Source: Deltaproteobacteria bacterium CG_4_9_14_3_um_filter_63_12 (GTDB lineage Bacteria > Myxococcota_A > Bradymonadia > UBA4248 > UM-FILTER-63-12). Taken from it: DNA of 47,534 nucleotides. Location of the stretch: the NCBI GenBank assembly GCA_002789955.1, contig PFUG01000387.1, positions 1 through 47,534 of the forward strand. Direction: 5' to 3'. The notes beneath the pieces are model-generated. The model was not told the origin of the DNA and did no database searches. It was given only the letters and a program-made list of their open reading frames with translations. The position numbers and the translations under genes were made by a program. This document shows, piece by piece, positions 1 through 11,160 of the stretch; the stretch's first letter is position 1; each line of letters begins with the position of its first letter.

Positions 1-10
1 GAGCTGAATC

Positions 11-927
11 ATGCGCGTGTTTCGTCAGGCATTTGTGGGATTCTTGCTCGCCCTGGCGTCCGGCGCCTTCGGCTTTGGCTGCGACGAGCGGGCCGCGACG
101 CTCCCGCAGACTCTGACCATCGACGCGCTGGGTCAGGTCGGCTGCGTTGTGAGCTCGACGCCGCGCGCTCGAGCGTCGACGAGCTGCATTGGTGGTGCGA
201 GCGTGACGTCGTTGCCGACGGAACGGCAGGCGGAGAGGTTTCTTTCGAGGGCAGTGGAGGAACCCATTGGAGCTGTGTCGAGCTCGCCGGCTTCGAGGGC
301 AGCGGTGGCACCCATTGGTTCTGTGAGGAGACCGGCGCGAGCAATGTGGCGCCTGGCAGCCAAGGCGGCTGGGACTGTGTGGAGACCAACACCGAGAACC
401 CGCAGAGTGACTGGACCTGTGTCCCGAGCAGCAGGCCCAGCGAGGAGCCCGCGTGCACCGCTTTGAGCCACCCTCCACAGGGTCTCTGGACCGATCCATT
501 TGAGTGGGTGTCCGACTGCTCAGGTTGCGCCAACGGCTCCGCGGTTCAAACCTGCCAAGCCATCTACGTCGGTCGTGTCGACCACGTCATGGGGAACCTG
601 GCCGATTTGTCGTTCGCCAAGAACGACGGCTCAGGACCGAACGCCACCGTCAACTATTGGGTCTTGTCCGCGCCCGCTGAGTCGCTCGAGTGCTCGGTGC
701 AGCCCTTGTCGTCGATGGCGGTTCGGGCGTTCGGGGTGTGGCCGGCGGGCGAGCCGTTGTTGCAGGTCAAGGGAGTGCCGATTTGGGAGAGCGAGGCGGC
801 GCTGATGTCGGCGCCTGCTGGAGCGGAGCAGACTTTGGCGCTGGTGACCGGCGGGGATGACGAGGTGGCGATGCGGCGGTGGTATCAGCGGGATGGGTTT
901 GGGTTTGTGCGGGCTTGTTTGCCTTGA
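11..927 (+). CDS. Secreted lipoprotein-like protein of unknown function, frameshifted
   Basis: The ATG at 11 opens a good export signal in frame 2: basic start, hydrophobic stretch, then a Cys at about residue 24. From about 150 the convincing frame is instead frame 1, which runs to the stop at 927. In that frame the protein is Trp/Cys-rich and carries a short internal repeat, GSGGTHW followed by two residues ending in Cys, at about 264-279 and 300-315. The switch lies near 135-150. Neither frame looks like protein over the whole length: frame 1 is Arg-rich nonsense before 130, and frame 2 ends at 466. I read this as one gene with a single indel, either a sequencing error or real inactivation. 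The family is not recognised. The Cys/Trp repeats suggest a secreted or surface domain. Confidence 0.5.
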
Positions 928-1277
928 ACGGCGAAGCCCGAGCCTTTCGTATCACCGCTGCCGAGCGAGGAGCTCATCTCGGACCCCGGCGAGCAGCCCC
1001 CGCCTCGTTCCTCTACCGCGCTTGGGACGGCATCGGGCCGACCATCAAGTGGGTCGTCGGTGAGCGCTGGGGCTCGGTGCTCGCCGCCACCCTCGATCCC
1101 TTCTTCGACACGGACAATTCCTTCGTGGGCGGCATACCCAGTGATTTCTTCAGGCTGCAACGAGCCCTCAGGGATCGCCCCCATGAAGAGAGCGACGACG
1201 AGTGGCCCGAGGAGGCGCAGCGGATCGTCGGGAACGACGTCCTCGACTACGTTCGCCGGGGTTTCGATGGTCCTTGA
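879..1277 (+). CDS. Unrecognised short protein, possibly a gene remnant
   Basis: The frame ending at 1277 has strong third-position GC from about 940 to the stop, so at least that part is or was coding. The predicted product is rich in acidic and aromatic residues and has no motif I know. A GTG at 879 would give 132 residues, with a hydrophobic N-terminus ending in an ARA site that could be a signal peptide. It would then overlap the upstream gene by 49 bases. No ribosome site stands out. The 3' end overlaps the convergent minus-strand reading frame by about 30 bases. It may be the tail of a larger gene whose front has been lost. Confidence 0.35.
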   Translation: MVSAGWVWVCAGLFALNGEARAFRITAAERGAHLGPRRAAPASFLYRAWDGIGPTIKWVVGERWGSVLAATLDPFFDTDNSFVGGIPSDFFRLQRALRDRPHEESDDEWPEEAQRIVGNDVLDYVRRGFDGP

Positions 1278-1664
1278 CGACGCTCGCCGAATGGTTCGGG
1301 AGCTCGGCGCTTCTCAGGGACCTCCGCGCGAGCGAACAGGGTCGCTTGCTTCATCTGGACGCCTTGCGCCCCCCCCGTCAGCGTTGACATTGGCGTTGGC
1401 GTCGGCGAGCGCGCTGAGCTCCTGATGCAGCCGCGCGACTCCGGCGTTGCCCAAGACTCTCTGCAGCGCGGACATCGCCTGGCCGCAGAGCTGACTGCCC
1501 TGCCCATGCAGCTCCGAGAAGCTCTCTCGTAGGTCCTCGGTCCGCGACCTCTCGCGCAAGAGACTCGCCGACAGGTCCGTTCCGCTCGCCCCGAAAAACC
1601 GTTCGGAGAGGAGCTCGGGGAGGCGGTCGAGGGAGAGCTGTGCGTCGAACTTGTGGCCAATCAT
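1247..1664 (-). CDS. Unrecognised small helical protein, frameshifted at a C/G run
   Basis: The ATG at 1664 begins a soluble, Leu/Ser/Glu-rich protein with very high third-position GC. Within about 95 codons the frame meets eight identical bases (C on the plus strand, 1369-1376). Staying in frame gives a stop at 1314, but that tail has poor codon use. Shifting by one gives a tail with normal codon use and a stop at 1247. The gene is therefore best read as a single protein of about 138 residues with a homopolymer indel. There is no family assignment. It converges on the plus-strand frame ending at 1277. Confidence 0.4.
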
Positions 1665-2361
1665 AGAGTTCTTGCCGGCAAGGGGAGCCGTGAGCCGAAC
1701 GGCGGGTTCGGCGGAGGTGTGGGGGTGTTGTCGGCCACTCGCCTGCAAAGGTTTCCTGATTTCTTCAGGAAACGCGGAGGGTGAGGCGCGACGCGGCCGA
1801 GAGCGGTCCAGGGTCCAGCACCGGCGCAAGGGATGCCCGCCGGACAAGAAACGGGCAAGACCGCTCAGACGCGGTTCCTCGATTCCACCGAGGAGCCGGA
1901 CCCCAGGCGAGGGAAGTTGACCCAGTAAACCGGTGCCGGAGGTCTTTGGGCTCAGGAGTTTGCGGGGAACAGCACTACTATTGGCGCAGTCGGAAGAAGG
2001 TCATCGCAATTCGTCCACTCGCGCTATCTGCAGTGAATTCTATCGACTCTCAAAGGGAACTGACTTCGCTCAGCGGCCAACCACGTCGATTTCGATGCCT
2101 GGCGGTCAGCGGCCAGCAGAAGGATTCGACGAAACCAGAGCTACCGACCGTCGCCCGCAAGTGATAGTATCGGACCTCGAATCCTCGGGCGCAAAATGGT
2201 TCGAGCCTTCCTCTTCGCTCCCGGATCGCCGTGGAAAGTCACCCTGCGAGCGCAGCTCGGGGGCAAGCCCAGCAAAAGATTGACAAGAGGGCACGCGGGT
2301 CAGTAAGCCGCCTTTCTGTCGCCCCGTTGGGCAAGCAATCGAAATTGGAGCGTCCGAATTG
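1665..2361. other. Gene-poor interval of about 700 bases
   Basis: No frame here has steady codon bias, a ribosome site and protein-like composition together. Several frames are open by chance because of the high GC. The only clear structure is the inverted repeat at 1752-1774. The right end holds the ribosome site of the next gene (GGAG at 2347). I see no tRNA, rRNA or repeat array. Confidence 0.5.
1752..1774. repeat. Inverted repeat, 9-bp arms with 5-base loop
   Basis: GTTTCCTGA (1752-1760) and TCAGGAAAC (1766-1774) are perfect reverse complements around TTTCT. It lies about 90 bases upstream of the minus-strand frame starting at 1664, so it could be an operator or a leader hairpin. No T run follows on either strand, which argues against an intrinsic terminator. 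Confidence 0.6.
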
Positions 2362-3714
2362 ATGAATCGACCCTCGAATGTGCTCCTCGCCTTACTCTCG
2401 AGTTTGCTCCTCATCAGCGCTCTCGCCATCGGCTCGGCGTTGGCTCAAGAGACTTTTGAGGAGGTAGACCGCTCGGCGGCACGCCACGTGATTGGCGAGT
2501 TGGAGAGCAAAGAATCGCTCTCCAAGGCGCTCAATCAGGACGGCATTCGCATGAAGCAGATCCAGCCGGCGGTGGCCGCGCTGTCGACAGTCTTCAACTT
2601 CCGCAAGTCGCGGCAGGGCGACGGCTACGAGGCGTGGGTCTCGGACGAGGGGACGATCATCGAGCTCCGCTACATGAAGGGTAGCGGCATCTACTCTGCG
2701 ATCTGGAAAGGCGGGGACAACTTTTCGGCCCGCTCCCTGACCCAGACACAGGCCGCCAACACGCCACCGATGGTGGGGGTGGACTCCGTCCCGCCCGAGC
2801 CTGACTCCGAAGGGGTCGAGCCCACCATCGAGCCCGTCGTTGCTGAAGCCGAGGACGTGTTGCCTCCCGCCGACGAGGTCGTCGAGGCGGAGCCGAGCCA
2901 GCCTGAGGCGGCGGAGGAGGAAGCATTGAGCGAGGGATTCGAGGACGACTTGCCAGTCCCTGATGAAGCGCTGCCAAGCACGCTGCCTACAAATCCCGTG
3001 CCGCGTCCCGCCGAGGTTGCCCAGACCGCCGCTCCGTCGGCCGCCGACGAAGTCCTCGCGCCACAGAGTCCGAACCACACGACCCTCCACCTAGCGGTCC
3101 TCTTGGTGGTGTTGGCGTGTGGCGGGGCGTTCTACTTCTTCAAGCACCGCCCGCATTATATCCCGCCTGGTGGGGTCTCGATGAAGCACCTTGGCAGTGT
3201 GAGCTTGGGAGGCGGGCAGCACATTGCGCTGGTCGAGGCAGGGTCTCGTATTTTGGTGCTCGCCGTCGGCGCAGGCCGTATCGCCCTGCTCAGCGACATC
3301 CCTGACGCCCGCAACCCAGCAACACGCCGCCCCCTCGCTGAAGGAGAGGACACCACAGGGTTCTGGCGCGAGGTCGCGAACCGTCCCGGAGCCGAGAGCC
3401 AATCGGAAGTCGAGGCGCCGCCTCCGCCTCCCCGCAATGTTGTGCCCCCGACAGTCGCGGCCCAAATGAGCGTCGTCGCGGCGGCCTCAGAGTCGCACGG
3501 CGAGACAGAGTCCGAGCCGACCTCTTCTGTCTCCACAGATGACGCCTCAGTCGAAGCGTCGAACTCCCGTCTGCCGGCCCGTCGCCAGCTGCTCAGTCGC
3601 GAGCCAACGGTGCTGCCGAGAGCACGAGACCCCAGGGCTGGTGTAGAGAGCGAGGTGATCAAAGCGCGGCTGCGGGAGCTGCGCGAACGCAATCGCAAAC
3701 GCCGAGAGGTTTGA
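2362..3714 (+). CDS. FliO-like inner-membrane protein with exported N-terminal domain
   Basis: 450 residues. A signal sequence (about 1-29) is followed by a small exported domain (about 35-110). Next comes a Pro/Glu/Ala-rich linker (about 110-235) and one membrane helix (about 240-262). A short beta-rich domain (about 275-320) with the pattern LGSVSLGGGQHIALVEAG and a following LVLAVG stretch matches the cytoplasmic domain of FliO, a flagellar export accessory protein. The tail is low-complexity and ends in a basic helix. FliO is normally much shorter and sits beside fliP/fliQ. No other flagellar gene is present here, so a FliO-like role outside a flagellum is possible. ATG 2362 is chosen over TTG 2359; GGAG at 2347 serves either. 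It ends one base from the convergent gene at 3716. Confidence 0.75.
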   Translation: MNRPSNVLLALLSSLLLISALAIGSALAQETFEEVDRSAARHVIGELESKESLSKALNQDGIRMKQIQPAVAALSTVFNFRKSRQGDGYEAWVSDEGTIIELRYMKGSGIYSAIWKGGDNFSARSLTQTQAANTPPMVGVDSVPPEPDSEGVEPTIEPVVAEAEDVLPPADEVVEAEPSQPEAAEEEALSEGFEDDLPVPDEALPSTLPTNPVPRPAEVAQTAAPSAADEVLAPQSPNHTTLHLAVLLVVLACGGAFYFFKHRPHYIPPGGVSMKHLGSVSLGGGQHIALVEAGSRILVLAVGAGRIALLSDIPDARNPATRRPLAEGEDTTGFWREVANRPGAESQSEVEAPPPPPRNVVPPTVAAQMSVVAAASESHGETESEPTSSVSTDDASVEASNSRLPARRQLLSREPTVLPRARDPRAGVESEVIKARLRELRERNRKRREV

Positions 3715-3715
3715 A

Positions 3716-4228
3716 TCAGCCCCGCCAGAGCTTGGCGACCTCGAGGTGGGTGAGCTGTTCGTCTTCGCGTTGGGTGCACACATAGCGACGACACTCGATG
3801 GGGCGCGCGTCGTAAATGGTGCAGCCCTCGTCTTGGAAGAAGACGCACGGGCTCCTAAACATCCGGTAGAGGCGGTCGACACGAGTCCCTGGTTGGGCCA
3901 AAGGGAGCCCATCTCGACCGAGTTTCACCGGCGCGAAGACCTCGACGCGCTCGCCGTCGACGTCGAGCCCGTCGATGATCAGCGCGCTCTCGACGAGCTC
4001 TTGTGGAGACTGTCCTCGGAGCGCGGCCGCCGCCTCCACCTCACCAGGACCAAACCAGCCTGGAGAGGAACGACAGCAGAGGCCACGACGGATACACCCC
4101 AGCTCTGGATTGGGGTGTGGCAAATTCTCCTCGGCTTGCCAATAGGGATTCTCAGCGTCGGTGGTCGGTTCGGAGCGTCGGAGTTCTTCGCCGAAAATTC
4201 TGAGGCGTTTGGGGATGGCAACCGTCAT
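3716..4228 (-). CDS. YkgJ-type CxxCxxCC family protein
   Basis: 170 residues. A first Cys group reads CIRRGLCC (a relaxed CxxxxxCC form) and is followed by a segment with FQDEGCTIYDARPIECRRY. The block C-x-I-Y-(E/D)-x-R-P-x-x-C is the hallmark of the YkgJ / zinc- or iron-chelating family (UPF0153). These are small cytoplasmic proteins thought to bind metal, and no enzyme activity is established for most of them. The first Cys cluster is shorter than the classic CxxCxxCC, a variation worth noting. Start chosen at ATG 4228, which has a GAGAG upstream; an in-frame extension to 4288 is possible but Pro/Ser-rich and less likely. It is convergent with the FliO-like gene. Confidence 0.75.
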   Translation of the reverse strand: MTVAIPKRLRIFGEELRRSEPTTDAENPYWQAEENLPHPNPELGCIRRGLCCRSSPGWFGPGEVEAAAALRGQSPQELVESALIIDGLDVDGERVEVFAPVKLGRDGLPLAQPGTRVDRLYRMFRSPCVFFQDEGCTIYDARPIECRRYVCTQREDEQLTHLEVAKLWRG

Positions 4229-4609
4229 CGTGCTCTCGTGTCGAATGAGGGTGGGAGGGTTGGGCGAAGAGCTGGGGATATCACGCAAGACTCGGGATTG
4301 GGGAATAAAAAGGGTTGCGCGGGTAATCTGTAGGGGTCGTCTTTTTTGGTTTCGCTGGGTGCGCGGTTCGTGCTAATTGGCCCCGCAACGTCCCCAGACC
4401 CCATCCGCCCGCCGGTCCATTGGCCGAATGCCCAACTAACGACCTGCAGAATCGACGATTCTGTTTGACGGAGGGCATCTCAAACCGAAAGATGAGACCG
4501 AGCGCTCACCTAAGATTTCATCGACGGACCGTCCAGGAAGTCGCCAACGAACCCAGTGTCGGATGGGTACCGAGGTTTGGCGCCTAGGCGCGGAACTGAA
4601 GAGGTCTCG
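4229..4609. other. Intergenic region with two palindromes, between divergent genes
   Basis: About 380 bases without a supported gene, holding the promoters of the two divergent genes. CAGAATCG-A-CGATTCTG (4447-4463) is a perfect 17-base dyad, read as an operator, or as a short hairpin followed by TTT. GCGCCTAGGCGC (4580-4591) is a perfect 12-base palindrome only nine bases before the ribosome site GAGG (4601-4604) of the downstream gene, a position suited to repression. Confidence 0.6.
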
Positions 4610-5863
4610 ATGCTCAATCTCGTAGGCTTCGTGCATCGACAAGCGCTGGCCGAGATCATCGCTCGCTGGATGGTCGATGAGCCGCACCCTGGAGATGTGC
4701 GACTCCTCAAGCGGATCGTCAACTTCAATTCGTACATTGCCCGCGTATGGGTTCACCATCTCGGACACATGTTGCTGTCCACCATGCATGGGCAAGAGCC
4801 CGAGCTGCGCATCCTGCACTCGAAGGGCGAGTTGAAAGACTTCGTTGTGGAGCATCCGACGTACACTACGCCACGCATCGAGAAGATGCGCGCGAAGTAT
4901 CGGCGATTTCCCGAGGACTACTACCGCGAGACCCCGATCGACGGCGGCTACTACGTGCTCAACCCTGGGGGAGAAGAGCGCTTCGTGGGAGGGATGCGGA
5001 TCAAGCGCTTCCGTCGCATCGCGGAGAAGGGCAGCCGGCGAATTATCGACTTCATGCTCAATCGCATCCGGCAGAACGCCGACGCCTTGGCGGACGAACG
5101 CGCTCAACGGCTCGGCATCTCGACCCGCGAGCTCTACACCCCCCCCGAAGAGATGGCCGAAGAGTTTGCGCACGCCGAGCGACGTTTCATCAAGAGCATC
5201 AAGCGCAAGACCATCCAATCCGAGCTCCCCATGCTCGACATCCCCGACGTCGTCGGTCTCAAGCTCATCGTCGAAAACAACGAATACAAGCGACTGTTAA
5301 CCATCATCAACAGCGACCCCCGTTGCCGGCTCGAGGAGGTCGAAGAGCACACTGGGCTCTACAACGCTGTCAACATGAAAGTGCGCTTCCAGCTGCCCAA
5401 AGAGTTGCTCCTCGAGTTGCCCCCCATGGGGAAGGACCTGCAGGTGCTCGCCTCCCGCGGTTTCGACGTCGAGACCGTGCACGCCGAATACGTACAGTTC
5501 ATCAAAGAAGCCGAGGATGACGTGATGGTCGAGATCATCGCTTCATCGTTCGAAGAGTACATGGAGTCCGAGATCGGCCGCTGCATGCACGAAGAGCGGG
5601 TGCTCGACCAACGTTCGACCAAGGCCTACTCGGGCAACCTCGCGACCAACGTACGCTACTTGATGGGCTACATCTTGGGTTTGTGCCGAGCCAGCGCCCA
5701 GGAGATCGACGAGATCCCCATCAAGCTCTGGGTCAAATACATGCCGGACACCATCGAGAACGTCATGCGAGGATTGGCGCTCTCCAACGAGCGCTTCTTC
5801 GACTCGTCCCCCTCGCACAAAGCCATTCCGTTGGGTCGCCTAGAGCTCGCCGCCTGCAACTGA
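4610..5863 (+). CDS. Hypothetical protein with RelA/SpoT-like fold signature
   Basis: 417 residues, soluble, no signal or membrane helix. The middle (about 190-300) carries a Lys/Arg-rich helix with KSIKRK, then DIPDVVGLKLIVE, then TGLYNAVNMKVRF, and later a VEI segment (near 308). This order resembles the RelA/SpoT nucleotidyltransferase domain: 'DIxGxRxI', 'GYxSxHxxV', 'VEIQIR'. The catalytic EVQIRT-type motif is not kept and there is no HD hydrolase domain, so (p)ppGpp synthesis cannot be claimed. It could be a degenerate or divergent member with another substrate. Start ATG 4610 is preferred because GAGG lies five bases upstream; a GTG at 4556 has no good ribosome site. It converges with uup with a four-base gap. 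Confidence 0.55.
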   Translation: MLNLVGFVHRQALAEIIARWMVDEPHPGDVRLLKRIVNFNSYIARVWVHHLGHMLLSTMHGQEPELRILHSKGELKDFVVEHPTYTTPRIEKMRAKYRRFPEDYYRETPIDGGYYVLNPGGEERFVGGMRIKRFRRIAEKGSRRIIDFMLNRIRQNADALADERAQRLGISTRELYTPPEEMAEEFAHAERRFIKSIKRKTIQSELPMLDIPDVVGLKLIVENNEYKRLLTIINSDPRCRLEEVEEHTGLYNAVNMKVRFQLPKELLLELPPMGKDLQVLASRGFDVETVHAEYVQFIKEAEDDVMVEIIASSFEEYMESEIGRCMHEERVLDQRSTKAYSGNLATNVRYLMGYILGLCRASAQEIDEIPIKLWVKYMPDTIENVMRGLALSNERFFDSSPSHKAIPLGRLELAACN

Positions 5864-5867
5864 GTCC

Positions 5868-7781
<1,914 letters not shown>

Positions 7782-8180
7782 TTTCTCTCCCACCACGCAC
7801 GCGAAAATGACCTTACAATCTTGGTTACTCGTACACGGTTAGCTCGCCCATTCCTACGGATTTTCGCGCGCTACTCGGCACCGAGCAGGCTCGCAGCGAG
7901 ACTGCTGGCGTGCCTACGCGAGTTCGGATTCTCTCAAGGTGTGGATTCGAGGGTTGGGGTTCGCTCGGTCTTTCCGTAAGGTTGGGGCCTATTCGATTCG
8001 TCGTTCTGCCTAGGGAGGAACGCAGTCTGCACTAGACAAAGGGGGCCCTGGAGACTAGAAACCGGCCGACGCGCTGCAGGCTTTCACCTCTGGATGCCGC
8101 CTTTCCCACGACCAATTTCCGCTTCGAGAAAGTACTTTGCGAGCAGGATAGGTCGTCCGCTTGGTAATTTGGACGGTTCG
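7782..8180. other. Divergent intergenic region between uup and prfC
   Basis: Nearly 400 bases with no supported gene. It must hold the promoters of both divergent genes. Only short dyads are visible, for example CTCGG-CA-CCGAG near 7873-7884. An in-frame upstream extension of prfC to 8094 exists but its composition differs from RF3 N-termini, so I count it as leader sequence. I see no riboswitch or tRNA. Confidence 0.5.
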
Positions 8181-9791
<1,611 letters not shown>

Positions 9792-9795
9792 TGTC

Positions 9796-10998
9796 TTGAG
9801 CGCCGCTCCTCCGCCGCTCTTCACGCGGCCTTTTATCGGGTTGACTGCCCTGCACTTCCTGCAAGCGCTGGGATACTCCTCGTTGGTGATGCTGCCGCTC
9901 TATCTCGAGCATCTCGGGGCGAGCCGGTCCGCCATCGGTGCCATTATGGCGAGCGCCGCGGTCGGCGGTGTGCTCTTTCGGCCCCTGGTTGGATGGGTCC
10001 TGGACGCTGTGGGGCGACGTCCGACGTTGATTGTCGGTACGGTGTTGTTGTCCAGCGCAATGGGTCTGATCGGCCTGGTCGACCGCATTGGGCCGCTCGT
10101 CTACGTCGCGCGAGTGCTCTATGGGATCGGCGTGGGAGCGACCTTCACGGGCTACTTCACGTTTGCCAGCGACATCGTGCCGGAGCACCGTCGGACCGAG
10201 GGCTTGGCCTTGTTCGGCGCATCGGGACTGGTGCCGCTGGCGTTGGTGCCACTGGTGCGGGAGAACGGTGTTTCGGCGCCCGATCTGGTCATCATTTTTC
10301 CGATCGTCGGGGTATTGATCGCGCTCTCGTTGCCTGGCCTATTGATGCTCAAGGAGCCGGAGCGGGCGCGGAGCAATACGCTCAGGCCGATGGCGATCTT
10401 GCGCACTTTGTGGGTCAGGCGGCTCTGGCCTGTTTGGGCGGCGACGGCAGTGTTCTCGACGTTGGTGGCCATCTTCATCGCATTTGGAACGGTGACGGCG
10501 GAGCGCCGCGGTGTTTCGATGTCGTCCGCGATTTGGTTTTCATACGCCGTTGGGGCTATCGCGGTGCGGCTCTTCGGTGCGCGGATTCCGGACAGGATTG
10601 GTCCGTCGAGAATCGTCGCGCCAGCCGTGGGGTTCTACATCGCCGCAGCGGTAGTGGCCGCTGTGTCGTTCGACACGTTCTCCTTTCTGGTCGCAGGGTT
10701 GCTGGCAGGGATCGCCCATGGTTACTGCTTTCCGGTGTTGACGAGCCAGGTGGTGACCCGCATGCCGGGTGCGCTGCGAGGCTCAGGAATCGCCACGTTC
10801 ACCGCGCTCTGGGAGCTGTCGGCGCTGGTGATGACGCCGATTTTTGGGTTTGTCGCCGACCTCACCACGGATGGTGTGATGTTTTTGTCGTCGGCTGTTG
10901 TGGCGAGTGTTGGGCTACTGGCATGGGCGTGGCTCGAGCGCAAACACGGTCCGGTGCTGGCTTCGAGGGCAAGGCGTGGCTCCCTGGAGGCACACTGA
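9796..10998 (+). CDS. MFS transporter
   Basis: 400 residues with about twelve hydrophobic helices. The loop between helices 2 and 3 carries RPLVGWVLDAVGRRP, a clear version of the MFS signature G-x-x-x-D-x-x-G-R-R. Halves of about 200 residues are separated by a basic, Pro-containing loop (near 180-195). It is an inner-membrane secondary transporter. Drug or metabolite efflux is common for this size class, but the substrate cannot be read from the sequence. The start is a TTG at 9796, forced by the position of the prfC stop at 9791 and by the first helix. The neighbouring prfC gives no substrate hint. Confidence 0.85.
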   Translation: MSAAPPPLFTRPFIGLTALHFLQALGYSSLVMLPLYLEHLGASRSAIGAIMASAAVGGVLFRPLVGWVLDAVGRRPTLIVGTVLLSSAMGLIGLVDRIGPLVYVARVLYGIGVGATFTGYFTFASDIVPEHRRTEGLALFGASGLVPLALVPLVRENGVSAPDLVIIFPIVGVLIALSLPGLLMLKEPERARSNTLRPMAILRTLWVRRLWPVWAATAVFSTLVAIFIAFGTVTAERRGVSMSSAIWFSYAVGAIAVRLFGARIPDRIGPSRIVAPAVGFYIAAAVVAAVSFDTFSFLVAGLLAGIAHGYCFPVLTSQVVTRMPGALRGSGIATFTALWELSALVMTPIFGFVADLTTDGVMFLSSAVVASVGLLAWAWLERKHGPVLASRARRGSLEAH

Positions 10999-11160
10999 GC
11001 GAATTGGTACCGCCATCGTTGTGCAATGTGTTCAGACGCGTTATGATGACGGTTTCAAGGAGGAACATTCCAGCGGATGCGTGTGCTGACGGCTGGAGCA
11101 AGGCGACTCTCTTCGCAGGTATGTCCAGCCTGTCGCGGTTTCCTCTAATTGGGTCGGCCC

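Noticed and set aside
4556-4609. GTG start at 4556 for the RelA/SpoT-like gene
   Set aside because: There is no well-spaced ribosome site, whereas ATG 4610 has GAGG five bases upstream.
8094-8180. Longer start for release factor 3 at 8094
   Set aside because: The extra residues are basic and Pro/Ser-rich and do not fit the family N-terminus, which begins at 8181.
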